Source: Acinetobacter lwoffii (lineage in GTDB: Bacteria > Pseudomonadota > Gammaproteobacteria > Pseudomonadales > Moraxellaceae). Taken from it: DNA of 64,000 bases. The stretch spans positions 1,497,702 to 1,561,701 of the forward strand of contig NZ_CP059081.1 of the NCBI RefSeq assembly GCF_015602705.1, written 5' to 3'. This document shows, in pieces, positions 14,862-22,497 of the stretch (the stretch's first letter is position 1; the number at the start of each line of letters is the position of its first letter). The notes below the pieces were generated by a model. It saw nothing but the letters and a program-made list of their open reading frames with translations, had not been told where the DNA came from and made no database searches. Made by a program: the position numbers and the translations under genes.

Positions 14862-15404
14862 ATGCAACTCAAGTCACTAAAACAATTTGCCCGAATCCAG
14901 CAGACTGCTTTTAGTCTGGAGGATTTTGATGGTATCCAGCATTTTCCAGAATGTGGTGGAATCGGCATCTTTGTCGGAACAGTACGTAACCATCATCAGG
15001 GGAAAGCTGTGCGTGCCCTGAAATATACCGCCTATGCGCCTGTGGCTGAAAAAATGATTCGTGAAATTGAACAGCAGATCCAGATCAAATACCAGGTGTC
15101 TTATGTACGGGTAGTGCACCGTATTGGTGAGCTGGAGGTTGGGGAAACAGCCATTATTGCTATGGCTTATGCGGCCCATCGTCGTGAGGCCTTCGCTGCC
15201 TGTGAGGAAGCTGTGGAACGGGTGAAGCATGAGGTTCCGGTCTGGAAAGAAGAGTTTTATCTGGATGGTAGCAGCCAGTATGTGGAAGGCTGTTGTATCC
15301 GAAAAGATCATGGACCTGAAACTAATCACTCTCATCATGCAGAAGAAGCGCATTGTCACCATCACCATGTAGCAGAACACGCTTGCCAATCACCATCTAA
15401 TTAA
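14862..15404 (+). CDS. moaE: molybdopterin synthase catalytic subunit MoaE with His-rich tail
   Basis: MoaE with MoaD converts cyclic pyranopterin monophosphate to molybdopterin. The core (GGIGIFVGTVRNHHQGKAV, HRIGELEVGE, AHRREAFAACEEAVERVKHEVPVWKKE-like) is complete by about residue 148. The last 31 residues carry ten His and two Cys and look like a metal-binding tail absent from the standard enzyme. GGAGG precedes the ATG. The tail may store or sense a metal such as copper, zinc or nickel; that is inference. Confidence 0.92.
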   Translation: MQLKSLKQFARIQQTAFSLEDFDGIQHFPECGGIGIFVGTVRNHHQGKAVRALKYTAYAPVAEKMIREIEQQIQIKYQVSYVRVVHRIGELEVGETAIIAMAYAAHRREAFAACEEAVERVKHEVPVWKEEFYLDGSSQYVEGCCIRKDHGPETNHSHHAEEAHCHHHHVAEHACQSPSN

Positions 15405-15474
15405 ATGCGTCCAATGAGGATGCATAAGATGAATCACTTTAAAACAGATTTTAAAAATTAGCCTGGGATGAATC

Positions 15475-16398
15475 ATGAAAAATGTAGGGATGAAAGCAGA
15501 AAGTTACCGTACAGCAATTGCCACTGGAATCCTGCATGCACCGCCACATTGCATTGAGCTGCTACGTAATGGCAATACTGAAAAAGGTGATGCCCTGAAA
15601 ACAGCACGCATTGCCGGCATTCTAGGTGCCAAACGGACCGATGAGCTGATTCCATTGTGCCATCCATTACCGATTTATCGTGCCGATGTGGAATATGAAC
15701 TGTTTGATGCGCATGTCGAAATTATTGCTACTGTTGAAACCATTGGACCAACCGGTGTGGAAATGGAAGCTTTGACAGCGGTCAGTCTGGCAGGTCTGAC
15801 CCTGTATGACATGCTGAAGCCGCATTGTGAACCGGAAGATTTGTCGCTGGATCAATGCAGGTTACAGCAGAAAAAAGGTGGAAAATCACATTTTACCCGT
15901 GTACTTAAAGAGAGTCTGTCCGCTTCGGTTATTGTGCTGTCCGATACGGTTGCAGCAGGCAAAAAGCCGGACACTGCCGGACAAAACGTAATGGAAATTT
16001 TAAAAGAAGCCAATTTTGATTCTATTAGTTATCAGGTTATTCCCGATAGCCCAGAACAGCTCTTGACCCTGATTGAACAGCAGAAAAATCAGTATCCGCT
16101 GATTCTAACTGTGGGCGGTACTGGCTTAGGTCCTAAAGACCTGACCGTCGAAACCCTACAACCTTTGCTGCAACGGGAAATTCCCGGTTTAATGGAAGCT
16201 TCACGTAGTTTTGGGCAAAAACGTACCCCTTATGCAGCATTAAGTCGTGGCGTGGCTGGCTATATTGAGAACAGTCTGGTGATGACCCTACCGGGAAGTC
16301 GTCAGGGTGCGAAAGAATCTCTGATCGCGGTACTTCCGGCTTTGGTGCACTTGTTTGATGTGCAAAAAAATATCCCACATGCGGGGGGCTATCAATGA
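15475..16398 (+). CDS. moaCB: bifunctional MoaC-MoaB/MogA fusion for molybdenum cofactor synthesis
   Basis: Residues 1-148 are MoaC (ATARIAGI-like KTARIAGILGAKRTDELIPLCHPL, TGVEMEALTAV, TLYDMLK), the cyclic pyranopterin monophosphate synthase. Residues 150-300 are a MogA/MoaB fold (SASVIVLSDTVAAG, TVGGTGLGPKDLT, LPGSRQGAKE) that adenylylates molybdopterin. The fusion spares the operon a separate mog gene. MoaC is shortened at the N-terminus: it starts at the equivalent of the MVDV motif, and no in-frame extension exists upstream because of a stop. The gene ends in an ATGA overlap with moeA. Confidence 0.9.
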   Translation: MKNVGMKAESYRTAIATGILHAPPHCIELLRNGNTEKGDALKTARIAGILGAKRTDELIPLCHPLPIYRADVEYELFDAHVEIIATVETIGPTGVEMEALTAVSLAGLTLYDMLKPHCEPEDLSLDQCRLQQKKGGKSHFTRVLKESLSASVIVLSDTVAAGKKPDTAGQNVMEILKEANFDSISYQVIPDSPEQLLTLIEQQKNQYPLILTVGGTGLGPKDLTVETLQPLLQREIPGLMEASRSFGQKRTPYAALSRGVAGYIENSLVMTLPGSRQGAKESLIAVLPALVHLFDVQKNIPHAGGYQ

Positions 16399-17636
16399 AT
16401 CAGGCACTATCACATTCAGCCTGCGGTGCTGAACCGGGACTGATTTCTGTTGATCAGGCACTGCAGATGTTACTTGAGCAGACGCATATCTTGGTAGCTG
16501 AAAGCCTGCCGCTTGCTCGGGCTCTGAATCGCTATCTGGCAGAGGCGATTGATTCGGCCATACCATTGCCGCTGTTTTCACAAAGTGCTGTAGATGGCTA
16601 TGCGCTTTGCAGTCCAGAAAATGTTAGTGCTCACAGCACTTTTGAACTCATTGGAGAGATTCGGGCAGGGCAAAGTACTGAAATTGAACTGCGGCCAGGT
16701 CAGGCGGTCCGGATTTTTACCGGTGCCAGGATTCCAGCAGGAACTACAACGGTCGCCCGTCAGGAAATTGTCAAATGCCATGCCAATCAAATCATTATTA
16801 CAACAGACCTAAAGCCTCATACGGATATACGTGATGCAGGCGAGGAAATCGCACAAGGGCAGCGTCTGGCAGATGCAGGTCAAAAACTGCATGTAGGTGC
16901 AATTGCAGCTTTGAGCATGGCAGGCGTAAAGCAGGTTTCAGTCTATCGTTATCCTAAAATTGCTGTTGTGATTACTGGAGATGAAGTCGCTTCCAGCATT
17001 GAAGACCTGAATTCCGGAAAAATCTTTGACGCCAATGCTCCACTGATTCAGGCCTGGTTTCAATCACAGGGTCAAAACGTAGATATTCTGCATGTTTCAG
17101 ATAATGAGTATGAGCTGCAAACGTTAATACATCGTCTTAAAAACCAATACGACTTCATATTGACCACAGGCGGGGTTTCGGTGGGTTATTATGATTTCAT
17201 TCGTCCTGTTGCCCTGGAGCAGGGTTTTGAGCAGATTTTCTGGAAAGTGAAGCAGAAGCCCGGAAAACCGATGTTATTTGCCAAGTATCGTCGAGATGAT
17301 CAAGGTTACTGTTATCTCTTGGGTTTGCCGGGAAATCCGGCTGCCGTGTATGTCGGGATGCAAATCTATACGACAACTTTACTGAATGCCTTACAAGGGC
17401 AAAAGCAGTCACCTGCATGGCTTAGTGCGGTAATGACACATGATTTGAAAGCGGATGCACGTGAACGTTTTTTAAGAATGGCTGCAGAATTTGATCAGGG
17501 TACCTTAAAGCTCAAAAGCCTGGCAAAACAGCAGTCACATATGTTGAGTAATCTGATGCAGGCCAACTGTCTGGTGCGCATTCCGGCAGGAACAGAAATC
17601 CAGGCTGGGCATGTGGTACAGGGTTTGCTGATTTGA
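16395..17636 (+). CDS. moeA: molybdopterin molybdotransferase MoeA
   Basis: MoeA inserts molybdenum into adenylylated molybdopterin. The order of motifs is normal: PLFSQSAVDGYAL, FTGARIPAGTTTVARQE, VVITGDEV, ILTTGGVSVGYYDF and LLGLPGNPAAVYVG, followed by the C-terminal barrel domain. The length is 413 residues. Its ATG overlaps the stop of the moaCB fusion by four bases, which indicates coupled synthesis of the two enzymes that act one after the other. Confidence 0.93.
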   Translation: MNQALSHSACGAEPGLISVDQALQMLLEQTHILVAESLPLARALNRYLAEAIDSAIPLPLFSQSAVDGYALCSPENVSAHSTFELIGEIRAGQSTEIELRPGQAVRIFTGARIPAGTTTVARQEIVKCHANQIIITTDLKPHTDIRDAGEEIAQGQRLADAGQKLHVGAIAALSMAGVKQVSVYRYPKIAVVITGDEVASSIEDLNSGKIFDANAPLIQAWFQSQGQNVDILHVSDNEYELQTLIHRLKNQYDFILTTGGVSVGYYDFIRPVALEQGFEQIFWKVKQKPGKPMLFAKYRRDDQGYCYLLGLPGNPAAVYVGMQIYTTTLLNALQGQKQSPAWLSAVMTHDLKADARERFLRMAAEFDQGTLKLKSLAKQQSHMLSNLMQANCLVRIPAGTEIQAGHVVQGLLI

Positions 17637-17683
17637 AATGCCTGTATCAATTGTTAATATTCGAACCACATAGAATAAGAAAG

Positions 17684-18448
17684 ATGGATTTAATCAAAGT
17701 TCTACTCACTGGCATGCTGTTGACTAGCCCCATGCTGCATGCCGAGACAGTTAAAATCTATGCTGCAGCTAGCCTCACCAATGCGATTACTGATATTTCC
17801 AAGCTGTATGAGCAACAGCATCGGGATATCCAGATCGTTCCGGTTTTTGCTGCGTCTTCGGTATTGGCGAAACAAATTGCGGCGGGAGCGAGCAGTGATC
17901 TATTTTTCTCTGCAGACCTGGACTGGATGAATGAGCTGATCAAGAAACAAAAAATTCAGATCGGTCAGATTCGACCTTTGCTTTTGAATGAACTCGTATT
18001 GATTAGTCCTATTCAGCAAAAAAATCATTTTAAAATGTCAGCCGACTTTAATTTTGCTAAAGCCTTTCAAGGCTATCTATGTACCGGACAAATGGAATCG
18101 GTGCCTGCTGGAAAATATGCCCAGCAAAGCTTAACCCGGCTGGGCTGGTTGAATCCGCTTCGGGGCAGAATAGTCGGTACGGATAGCGTTCGTTCAACTC
18201 TCGCATTTGTAGAACGTGGCGAATGTCAGGTCGGTATTGTGTATAGAACTGATGCCTTGATGAGTAAAAAAGTTAAAATTTCGGGGGTGTTTCCAGCCAG
18301 AACACATCGTCCGATTGTGTATCCGATTGCTTTAACCCGGCAGGGCCAGAAAAATCAGGCAGCAGTCCAATTTTCTGAATTTATCCAGACAAGCGCACAG
18401 GCCAAACAGATTTTCCAGAAATATGGCTTTAAGCTTAAGGTCGGCTAA
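17684..18448 (+). CDS. modA: molybdate-binding periplasmic protein ModA
   Basis: This is the substrate-binding part of the molybdate importer. The start at 17684 gives a clean signal peptide (MDLIKVLLTGMLLTSPMLHA, cleavage before ETVKIY). The mature start KIYAAASLTNAITDI and the segment FAASSVLAKQIAAGASSDLFFSAD carry the Ser residues that bind the oxyanion in ModA. Frames starting earlier (TTG 17633) add a polar leader and are less likely. It follows moeA by 47 bp and leads directly into modB. Confidence 0.9.
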   Translation: MDLIKVLLTGMLLTSPMLHAETVKIYAAASLTNAITDISKLYEQQHRDIQIVPVFAASSVLAKQIAAGASSDLFFSADLDWMNELIKKQKIQIGQIRPLLLNELVLISPIQQKNHFKMSADFNFAKAFQGYLCTGQMESVPAGKYAQQSLTRLGWLNPLRGRIVGTDSVRSTLAFVERGECQVGIVYRTDALMSKKVKISGVFPARTHRPIVYPIALTRQGQKNQAAVQFSEFIQTSAQAKQIFQKYGFKLKVG

Positions 18449-18454
18449 CTGCTC

Positions 18455-19138
18455 ATGCTTACACCAGAAGAACTGAGTGCCTTAGCGCTTTCAGCCAAAG
18501 TGGCGGGCTTTGCCACAGCGGTGTGTCTGCCATTTGCTATCGCCGTAGCATGGCTACTGGCACGTTATGAATTCAGGGCCAAATTTCTCGTTGAAGCGAT
18601 ATTGCAGATGCCCATGGTGCTACCGCCGGTAGTGCTGGGCTATCTTCTGCTCCTGCTATTTGGCCATCAGGGGATACTGGGGCAATATCTACATAAATGG
18701 GGAATTCAGCTGATATTTAATTGGAAAGGTGCGGTACTCGCTGCCATGATGGTGGCATTTCCTTTAATGGTTCAACCAATTCGCTTGTCTTTTCAAATGA
18801 TCAACTGGCAATTAGAGCAGGTGGCAGGATCTTTAGGCGCAGCACCATGGCGGGTATTCTGTAGCATTAGTTTGCCATTGGCTTTGCCGGGAATTTTAAT
18901 CGGCAGCATTTTATGTTTCAGCCGCAGTCTGGGAGAATTTGGTGCCACCATTACCTTTGTTGGCAATATTCCAGAAGAAACCCGTACCATTCCCATCGCC
19001 ATTTATAGCCTGTTACAACAGCCTGATGGAGAAAGTATGGCTATGCGTTTGGTCATTTTATCTCTGATTCTGGCTTTTTCAGCCTTGATTGCAAATTACT
19101 GGATCATGCAGAAGTATCAACGTAAATTGGAGGGCTAA
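18455..19138 (+). CDS. modB: molybdate ABC transporter permease ModB
   Basis: This inner-membrane permease has 227 residues and about five membrane helices. The EAA loop is visible as EQVAGSLGAAPWRVFCSISLP and the family-typical SRSLGEFGATITFVGNIP follows. It starts six bases after the modA stop. Its stop is separated by one base from the modC ATG. Confidence 0.93.
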   Translation: MLTPEELSALALSAKVAGFATAVCLPFAIAVAWLLARYEFRAKFLVEAILQMPMVLPPVVLGYLLLLLFGHQGILGQYLHKWGIQLIFNWKGAVLAAMMVAFPLMVQPIRLSFQMINWQLEQVAGSLGAAPWRVFCSISLPLALPGILIGSILCFSRSLGEFGATITFVGNIPEETRTIPIAIYSLLQQPDGESMAMRLVILSLILAFSALIANYWIMQKYQRKLEG

Positions 19139-19139
19139 G

Positions 19140-19781
19140 ATGCTGAAGTGTGATTTTCAGTTTAATTACGCAAATTTCCAGCTACAGGCCAGTCTGGATA
19201 TGCAGACACAATTGATTGGTATTGTGGGAGCCTCAGGAAGTGGGAAAAGCACCTTTTTAAAAAATATTGCAGGGCTATTAAAACCATCACAAGGCTTTAT
19301 TCATTTTCAGCAAAAAATATTATTTGATCATCAGCAGAAACTGAATATTCCTGTTCATCAAAGAAAAATTGCCCTGATTTTTCAGCAAGCCCTACTGTTT
19401 CCGCATCTGAATGTCATGCAGAATTTGAAATATGCAGAACAGCTAAATATAAAAAATAAAGGTCAGCAGAAATTTACGTTTGAAGACATTGTGGAGTTAC
19501 TCGAATTAAAGCCACTACTTCGGCATCGGGCGCATCAGCTTTCTGGTGGACAGGCACAGCGCGTTTCTATCGGTCGTGCACTTTTATCTTCTCCCGACCT
19601 ATTACTTTTGGATGAGCCTTTAAATGGACTGGATCAAAAGCTGAAAAACCAGATTTTACCTTTTCTGAAAATTGTGATTCATCAAACAGATTTACCCATG
19701 ATTTATGTGACTCATCATGTAGATGAAGTGGCGTATTTACAGGCAGAACTGCTGCATTTTGAAAAGGGAAAAATTATTTGA
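19140..19781 (+). CDS. modC: molybdate ABC transporter ATPase ModC, short form
   Basis: This is the cytoplasmic ATPase of the molybdate importer: Walker A GASGSGKST, signature LSGGQAQRVSIGRAL, Walker B LLLLDEPLNGLD and H-loop VTHHVDEV. The start is the ATG one base after modB. At 213 residues it stops directly after the nucleotide-binding domain. The C-terminal TOBE/Mop domain of usual ModC, which senses molybdate, is absent. No frameshift remnant is visible downstream, so the short form appears genuine. Confidence 0.88.
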   Translation: MLKCDFQFNYANFQLQASLDMQTQLIGIVGASGSGKSTFLKNIAGLLKPSQGFIHFQQKILFDHQQKLNIPVHQRKIALIFQQALLFPHLNVMQNLKYAEQLNIKNKGQQKFTFEDIVELLELKPLLRHRAHQLSGGQAQRVSIGRALLSSPDLLLLDEPLNGLDQKLKNQILPFLKIVIHQTDLPMIYVTHHVDEVAYLQAELLHFEKGKII

Positions 19782-19966
19782 TCCAGCCCTGCACCGATTT
19801 AAACCAGCAATGACTCCGGGCAGGTCATCCTATCGCTGTTTTGCTCATAATTTCTCAGAAGATATCTATTTTTCTCTCTATTTTTAAGAAATAAAAGTCT
19901 AAATTTGAAAGTGAAATAAAAATTATTTTATATAAAAGAATAGTTTATTTTATGTTAAAAATAATC

Positions 19967-19982
19967 TGGCATGACCTATGCA
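19967..19982 (+). promoter_or_regulatory. sigma-54 promoter for narK
   Basis: TGGCATGACCTATGCA carries GG at 19968-19969 and GC at 19980-19981, ten bases apart. The expected transcript start is near 19992, four bases before the first ANTAR hairpin. The rest of the gap 19782-19960 is AT-rich and shows nothing I can name. Confidence 0.68.
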
Positions 19983-19995
19983 TATATCTAATTAA

Positions 19996-20041
19996 AGTCA
20001 AAGAAGACTCTACATTTGTATGACGGCCAATGACGTCCGTT
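19996..20041 (+). promoter_or_regulatory. ANTAR (NasT) two-hairpin RNA element in the narK leader
   Basis: P1 is AGTC, loop AAAGAA, GACT (19996-20009). P2 is ACGGCC, loop AATGAC, GTCCGT (20023-20040), with the same internal C-U mismatch as in the nirB leader. Both loops have A1 and G4. Stem and loop bases differ from the nirB copy at several places while pairing and the 13-nt linker are kept, which supports a conserved RNA fold. A further hairpin (ACTG...CAGT, 20051-20074) follows, without a clear T-run. Confidence 0.78.
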
Positions 20042-20111
20042 CTGATCGTTACTGATATGCCTTGTGCATCACAGTGACTTAAATACGTTCAGTTCTGGTA
20101 AGGAAATGGCT

Positions 20112-21461
20112 ATGTCTTCAAATACAAGTCTCAATAAAGCAACAAAAATAAGTCTATTTAACTTCAGTAGTTCAGCGATGCGGGCCTTCCATATGAGTTG
20201 GCTCGCTTTTTTTGTCTGTTTCTTTGCGTGGTTTGCCTGTGCACCGTTAATGCCAGTGATTGCCGGTGAATTCAGCCTGACCAAAGAGCAGATCGCCAAT
20301 ATCAATATTGCCGCAGTCGCTATTACAATTCTGGTGCGTCTGATCGTGGGGCCGTTGTGTGATAAATACGGTCCGCGTAAAACCTATACCGCCTTACTGA
20401 TTATTGGCAGTATTCCGGTGTTTGGTGTGGCGTCGGCCAACAGTTATGAATCTTTCTTGTTTTTCCGTTTATTGATTGGCGCCATCGGTGCCAGCTTCGT
20501 GATTACTCAATATCATACCAGTATCATGTTTGCGCCAAATGTGGTGGGAACGGCAAATGCAACTACAGCAGGTTGGGGGAATGCCGGTGGCGGTGCGACT
20601 CAAGCCCTGATGCCTTTAATGCTGGCTGCTTTGGTGATGTTCGGTGTAGAACAGGCAATGGGATGGAGAATTGCACTTCTGGTTCCGGGTATTCTGATGA
20701 TCATTGTCGGTGTACTGTACTGGAAATTCACCCAAGACTGTCCACAAGGCAATTTTAAAGAACTCCGTGCTGAAGGTATTTCTGTTGGTAGCGATAAAAA
20801 AGGCGGCCTTGCAATCTTGATGCATGCCGCACGTAACTACCGTGTGTGGATTTTGTTTGGAGCTTATGCAGCCTGTTTTGGTATTGAAATTTTCATCCAT
20901 AACATTATTGCCTTGTACTTTGTCGACAACTTCCAGTTTGGCCTAAAAGAAGCAGGCATGGCTGCCGGGATTTTTGGTTTACTGGCATTGTTTGCCCGTG
21001 CCTTGGGTGGCATTGTTTCAGACAAAGTTGCGATTCAAAAAGGTCTGGATGGTCGAACCAAAGTCCTGTTTGCCTTGATCATGCTGGAAGGTCTGTTTCT
21101 TATTCTGTTTTCGCAAATGAACAGCGCGACCTTGGCGATCATGGCGATGACTATATTTGCCTTGTTTACTCATATGGCATGTGGTGCAACCTATGCACTG
21201 GTACCCTTTATCGACCGTGATGCCTTGGGTGGTGTGGCCGGTATTATTGGAGCAGGTGGCAATGTCGGCGCGGTAGCTGCAGGTTTCCTGTTAAAAGGCA
21301 TGCTGGATATTCAAACCACTTTGATGGTACTGGGTGGCTTGGTAGTGATTGCTGCAAGTTGTGTGTTGATGATCCGCTTCTCTGTCGAACATAAAGAAAA
21401 AGAACAGCTGTTATATGAACAGGCAGTAAATGAACGTCATCTGGCAGAAGCACAGCAATAA
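20112..21461 (+). CDS. narK: NarK/NrtP-family nitrate/nitrite MFS transporter
   Basis: This inner-membrane carrier has twelve predicted helices and about 449 residues. Two nitrate-signature regions typical of the NNP family are visible: AGWGNAGGGATQALMP and AGIIGAGGNVGAV. The MFS loop motif GPLCDKYGPRKTYT is also present. The start at 20112 is preferred because AAGGA lies seven bases before it; the ATG at 20106 is too close and a GTG at 20064 lies in the leader. It is expected to take up nitrate for assimilation, and is called nasA or nrtP in other systems. It has its own sigma-54 promoter and ANTAR leader. Confidence 0.92.
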   Translation: MSSNTSLNKATKISLFNFSSSAMRAFHMSWLAFFVCFFAWFACAPLMPVIAGEFSLTKEQIANINIAAVAITILVRLIVGPLCDKYGPRKTYTALLIIGSIPVFGVASANSYESFLFFRLLIGAIGASFVITQYHTSIMFAPNVVGTANATTAGWGNAGGGATQALMPLMLAALVMFGVEQAMGWRIALLVPGILMIIVGVLYWKFTQDCPQGNFKELRAEGISVGSDKKGGLAILMHAARNYRVWILFGAYAACFGIEIFIHNIIALYFVDNFQFGLKEAGMAAGIFGLLALFARALGGIVSDKVAIQKGLDGRTKVLFALIMLEGLFLILFSQMNSATLAIMAMTIFALFTHMACGATYALVPFIDRDALGGVAGIIGAGGNVGAVAAGFLLKGMLDIQTTLMVLGGLVVIAASCVLMIRFSVEHKEKEQLLYEQAVNERHLAEAQQ

Positions 21462-21489
21462 CACTACATTCCTGATTTAAAATGAATGA

Positions 21490-21525
21490 ACAAAAAGGAT
21501 AGCAATATCCTTTTTGTTGTTTTTA
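21490..21525 (+). terminator. terminator after narK
   Basis: ACAAAAAGGATA and TATCCTTTTTGT form a 12-bp stem with the loop GCAA, followed by TGTTTTT. It lies 29 bp after the narK stop. The stretch from here to 21718 is very AT-rich with no gene seen. Confidence 0.85.
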
Positions 21526-21718
21526 CTAACTCACTAATAAAATGATGAACTCAATATTCAGGATGGGAAAGTATTATTTAAAAAGTACAGGGTGATTGAA
21601 TTCATCGAATAAAAATAAAAGTATTTATAGTTTATAAATTTAATTTTAGATGAAAAAATTATATATATTTTAATAACGATTTTAAAAAATAAATGAATTT
21701 AATGAGTGCAGATAAAAT

Positions 21719-21751
21719 AAAAGCCATTTTCAAAATGGCTTTTATTTTTAG
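21719..21751. terminator. bidirectional terminator after cynS
   Basis: AAAAGCCATTTT and AAAATGGCTTTT pair around a single C, with T-rich sequence on both sides. It serves cynS from the right, 18 bp after its stop codon, and could also stop any read-through from narK. Confidence 0.8.
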
Positions 21752-21760
21752 AATGATAAA

Positions 21761-22210
21761 TTAATAGGTTTTGTAAGGTAAAAACTTTCCGGATAATACG
21801 ACGTTCACCCGATCTCCGTTTGGATTATTCTCACGTTGAATATCCATATTGAAATCAATTGCACTCATAATTCCATCACCAAATTCTTCATGGATCAGTT
21901 CTTTAATAGTCATACCATAGACGCTGACAACCTCATACCAGCGATAAATCAGCGGATCTGTCGGCACGCTAGTTGGCAGAGAACCTTTATAGGGTACGAT
22001 TTGCAGCCAGGCGATGGCTTCATCAGTCAATCCAAATATTTCACCAATTTTTTCTGCCTGTTCTTTATTAAAAGCCATCTGACCCAAACATGCGGCTGTC
22101 ACCCATTCTTTAGAAAGGCCTATTGTTTCAGCGACATCTGCCCATTTAATAGACTTTAAAACTTTCGCTGAAATAATCATGTCTGTCACTTGTTGACGAT
22201 GGCTAATCAT
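21761..22210 (-). CDS. cynS: cyanate hydratase (cyanase)
   Basis: Cyanase decomposes cyanate with bicarbonate to ammonia and carbon dioxide. The 149-residue length, the N-terminal helical domain and the highly conserved C-terminal part (PTDPLIYRWYEVVSVYGMTIKELIHEEFGDGIMSAIDF, ending GKFLPYKTY) are typical. The catalytic Arg, Glu and Ser are in place in YRWYE and IMSAIDF. GGAGAAG precedes the ATG. A sigma-54 element lies upstream, so it belongs to the nitrogen-scavenging set. Confidence 0.95.
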   Translation of the reverse strand: MISHRQQVTDMIISAKVLKSIKWADVAETIGLSKEWVTAACLGQMAFNKEQAEKIGEIFGLTDEAIAWLQIVPYKGSLPTSVPTDPLIYRWYEVVSVYGMTIKELIHEEFGDGIMSAIDFNMDIQRENNPNGDRVNVVLSGKFLPYKTY

Positions 22211-22257
22211 TAATCTTCTCCAATAGCTATATTTAAAAAATGACCGTTATAGATAAT

Positions 22258-22273
22258 GCAGAGATTGTGCCAA
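22258..22273 (-). promoter_or_regulatory. sigma-54 promoter for cynS
   Basis: On the minus strand TTGGCACAATCTCTGC has GG and GC ten bases apart and matches the RpoN consensus closely. Predicted start near 22246, 36 bp before cynS. It lies about 65 bp from the oppositely directed nirC promoter. Confidence 0.72.
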
Positions 22274-22336
22274 TATAATTATTAGGATTAAATTTTAAAA
22301 TAATTCATCTGATTTTTATTAGCTATTTAAAATAAA

Positions 22337-22352
22337 TGGCATGCTATTTGCT
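22337..22352 (+). promoter_or_regulatory. sigma-54 promoter for nirC
   Basis: TGGCATGCTATTTGCT carries GG at 22338-22339 and GC at 22350-22351. Transcription is expected to begin near 22362, seven bases before the first ANTAR hairpin. Confidence 0.75.
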
Positions 22353-22368
22353 TTAATCTATATTAAAT

Positions 22369-22426
22369 ATGGCAACGGCGCCATGACACAATTGATCTGT
22401 TTGAATAATACAAGGCAAAGACGCCT
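22369..22426 (+). promoter_or_regulatory. ANTAR (NasT) two-hairpin RNA element in the nirC leader
   Basis: The first hairpin is ATGGC, loop AACGGC, GCCAT (22369-22384), a perfect five-pair stem. The second is AGGC, loop AAAGAC, GCCT (22413-22426). Both six-base loops have A1 and G4. The second hairpin uses bases 22417-22426, which are also the 5' arm of the terminator at 22417-22459, so the two structures exclude each other. This is the classic ANTAR antitermination layout. Confidence 0.82.
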
Positions 22427-22459
22427 AGGGTTGAAATAGACCTTAGGCGTCTTTTATTT
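22417..22459 (+). terminator. leader terminator before nirC, controlled by the ANTAR hairpin
   Basis: AAAGACGCCTAGGG (22417-22430) pairs with CCTTAGGCGTCTTT (22441-22454) over 14 positions with one G-U, around a ten-base loop. TTATTTG follows. It is a strong intrinsic terminator placed 38 bp before nirC, so it only makes sense if it is regulated. Confidence 0.88.
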
Positions 22460-22497
22460 GCAAACAGGCAAGTAATTTATATAAAGGGGATAAAAAT

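Noticed and set aside
14877..15389. Minus-strand frame of 170 codons opposite moaE
   Set aside because: It mirrors a clear MoaE gene; the length reflects codon bias of the true strand.
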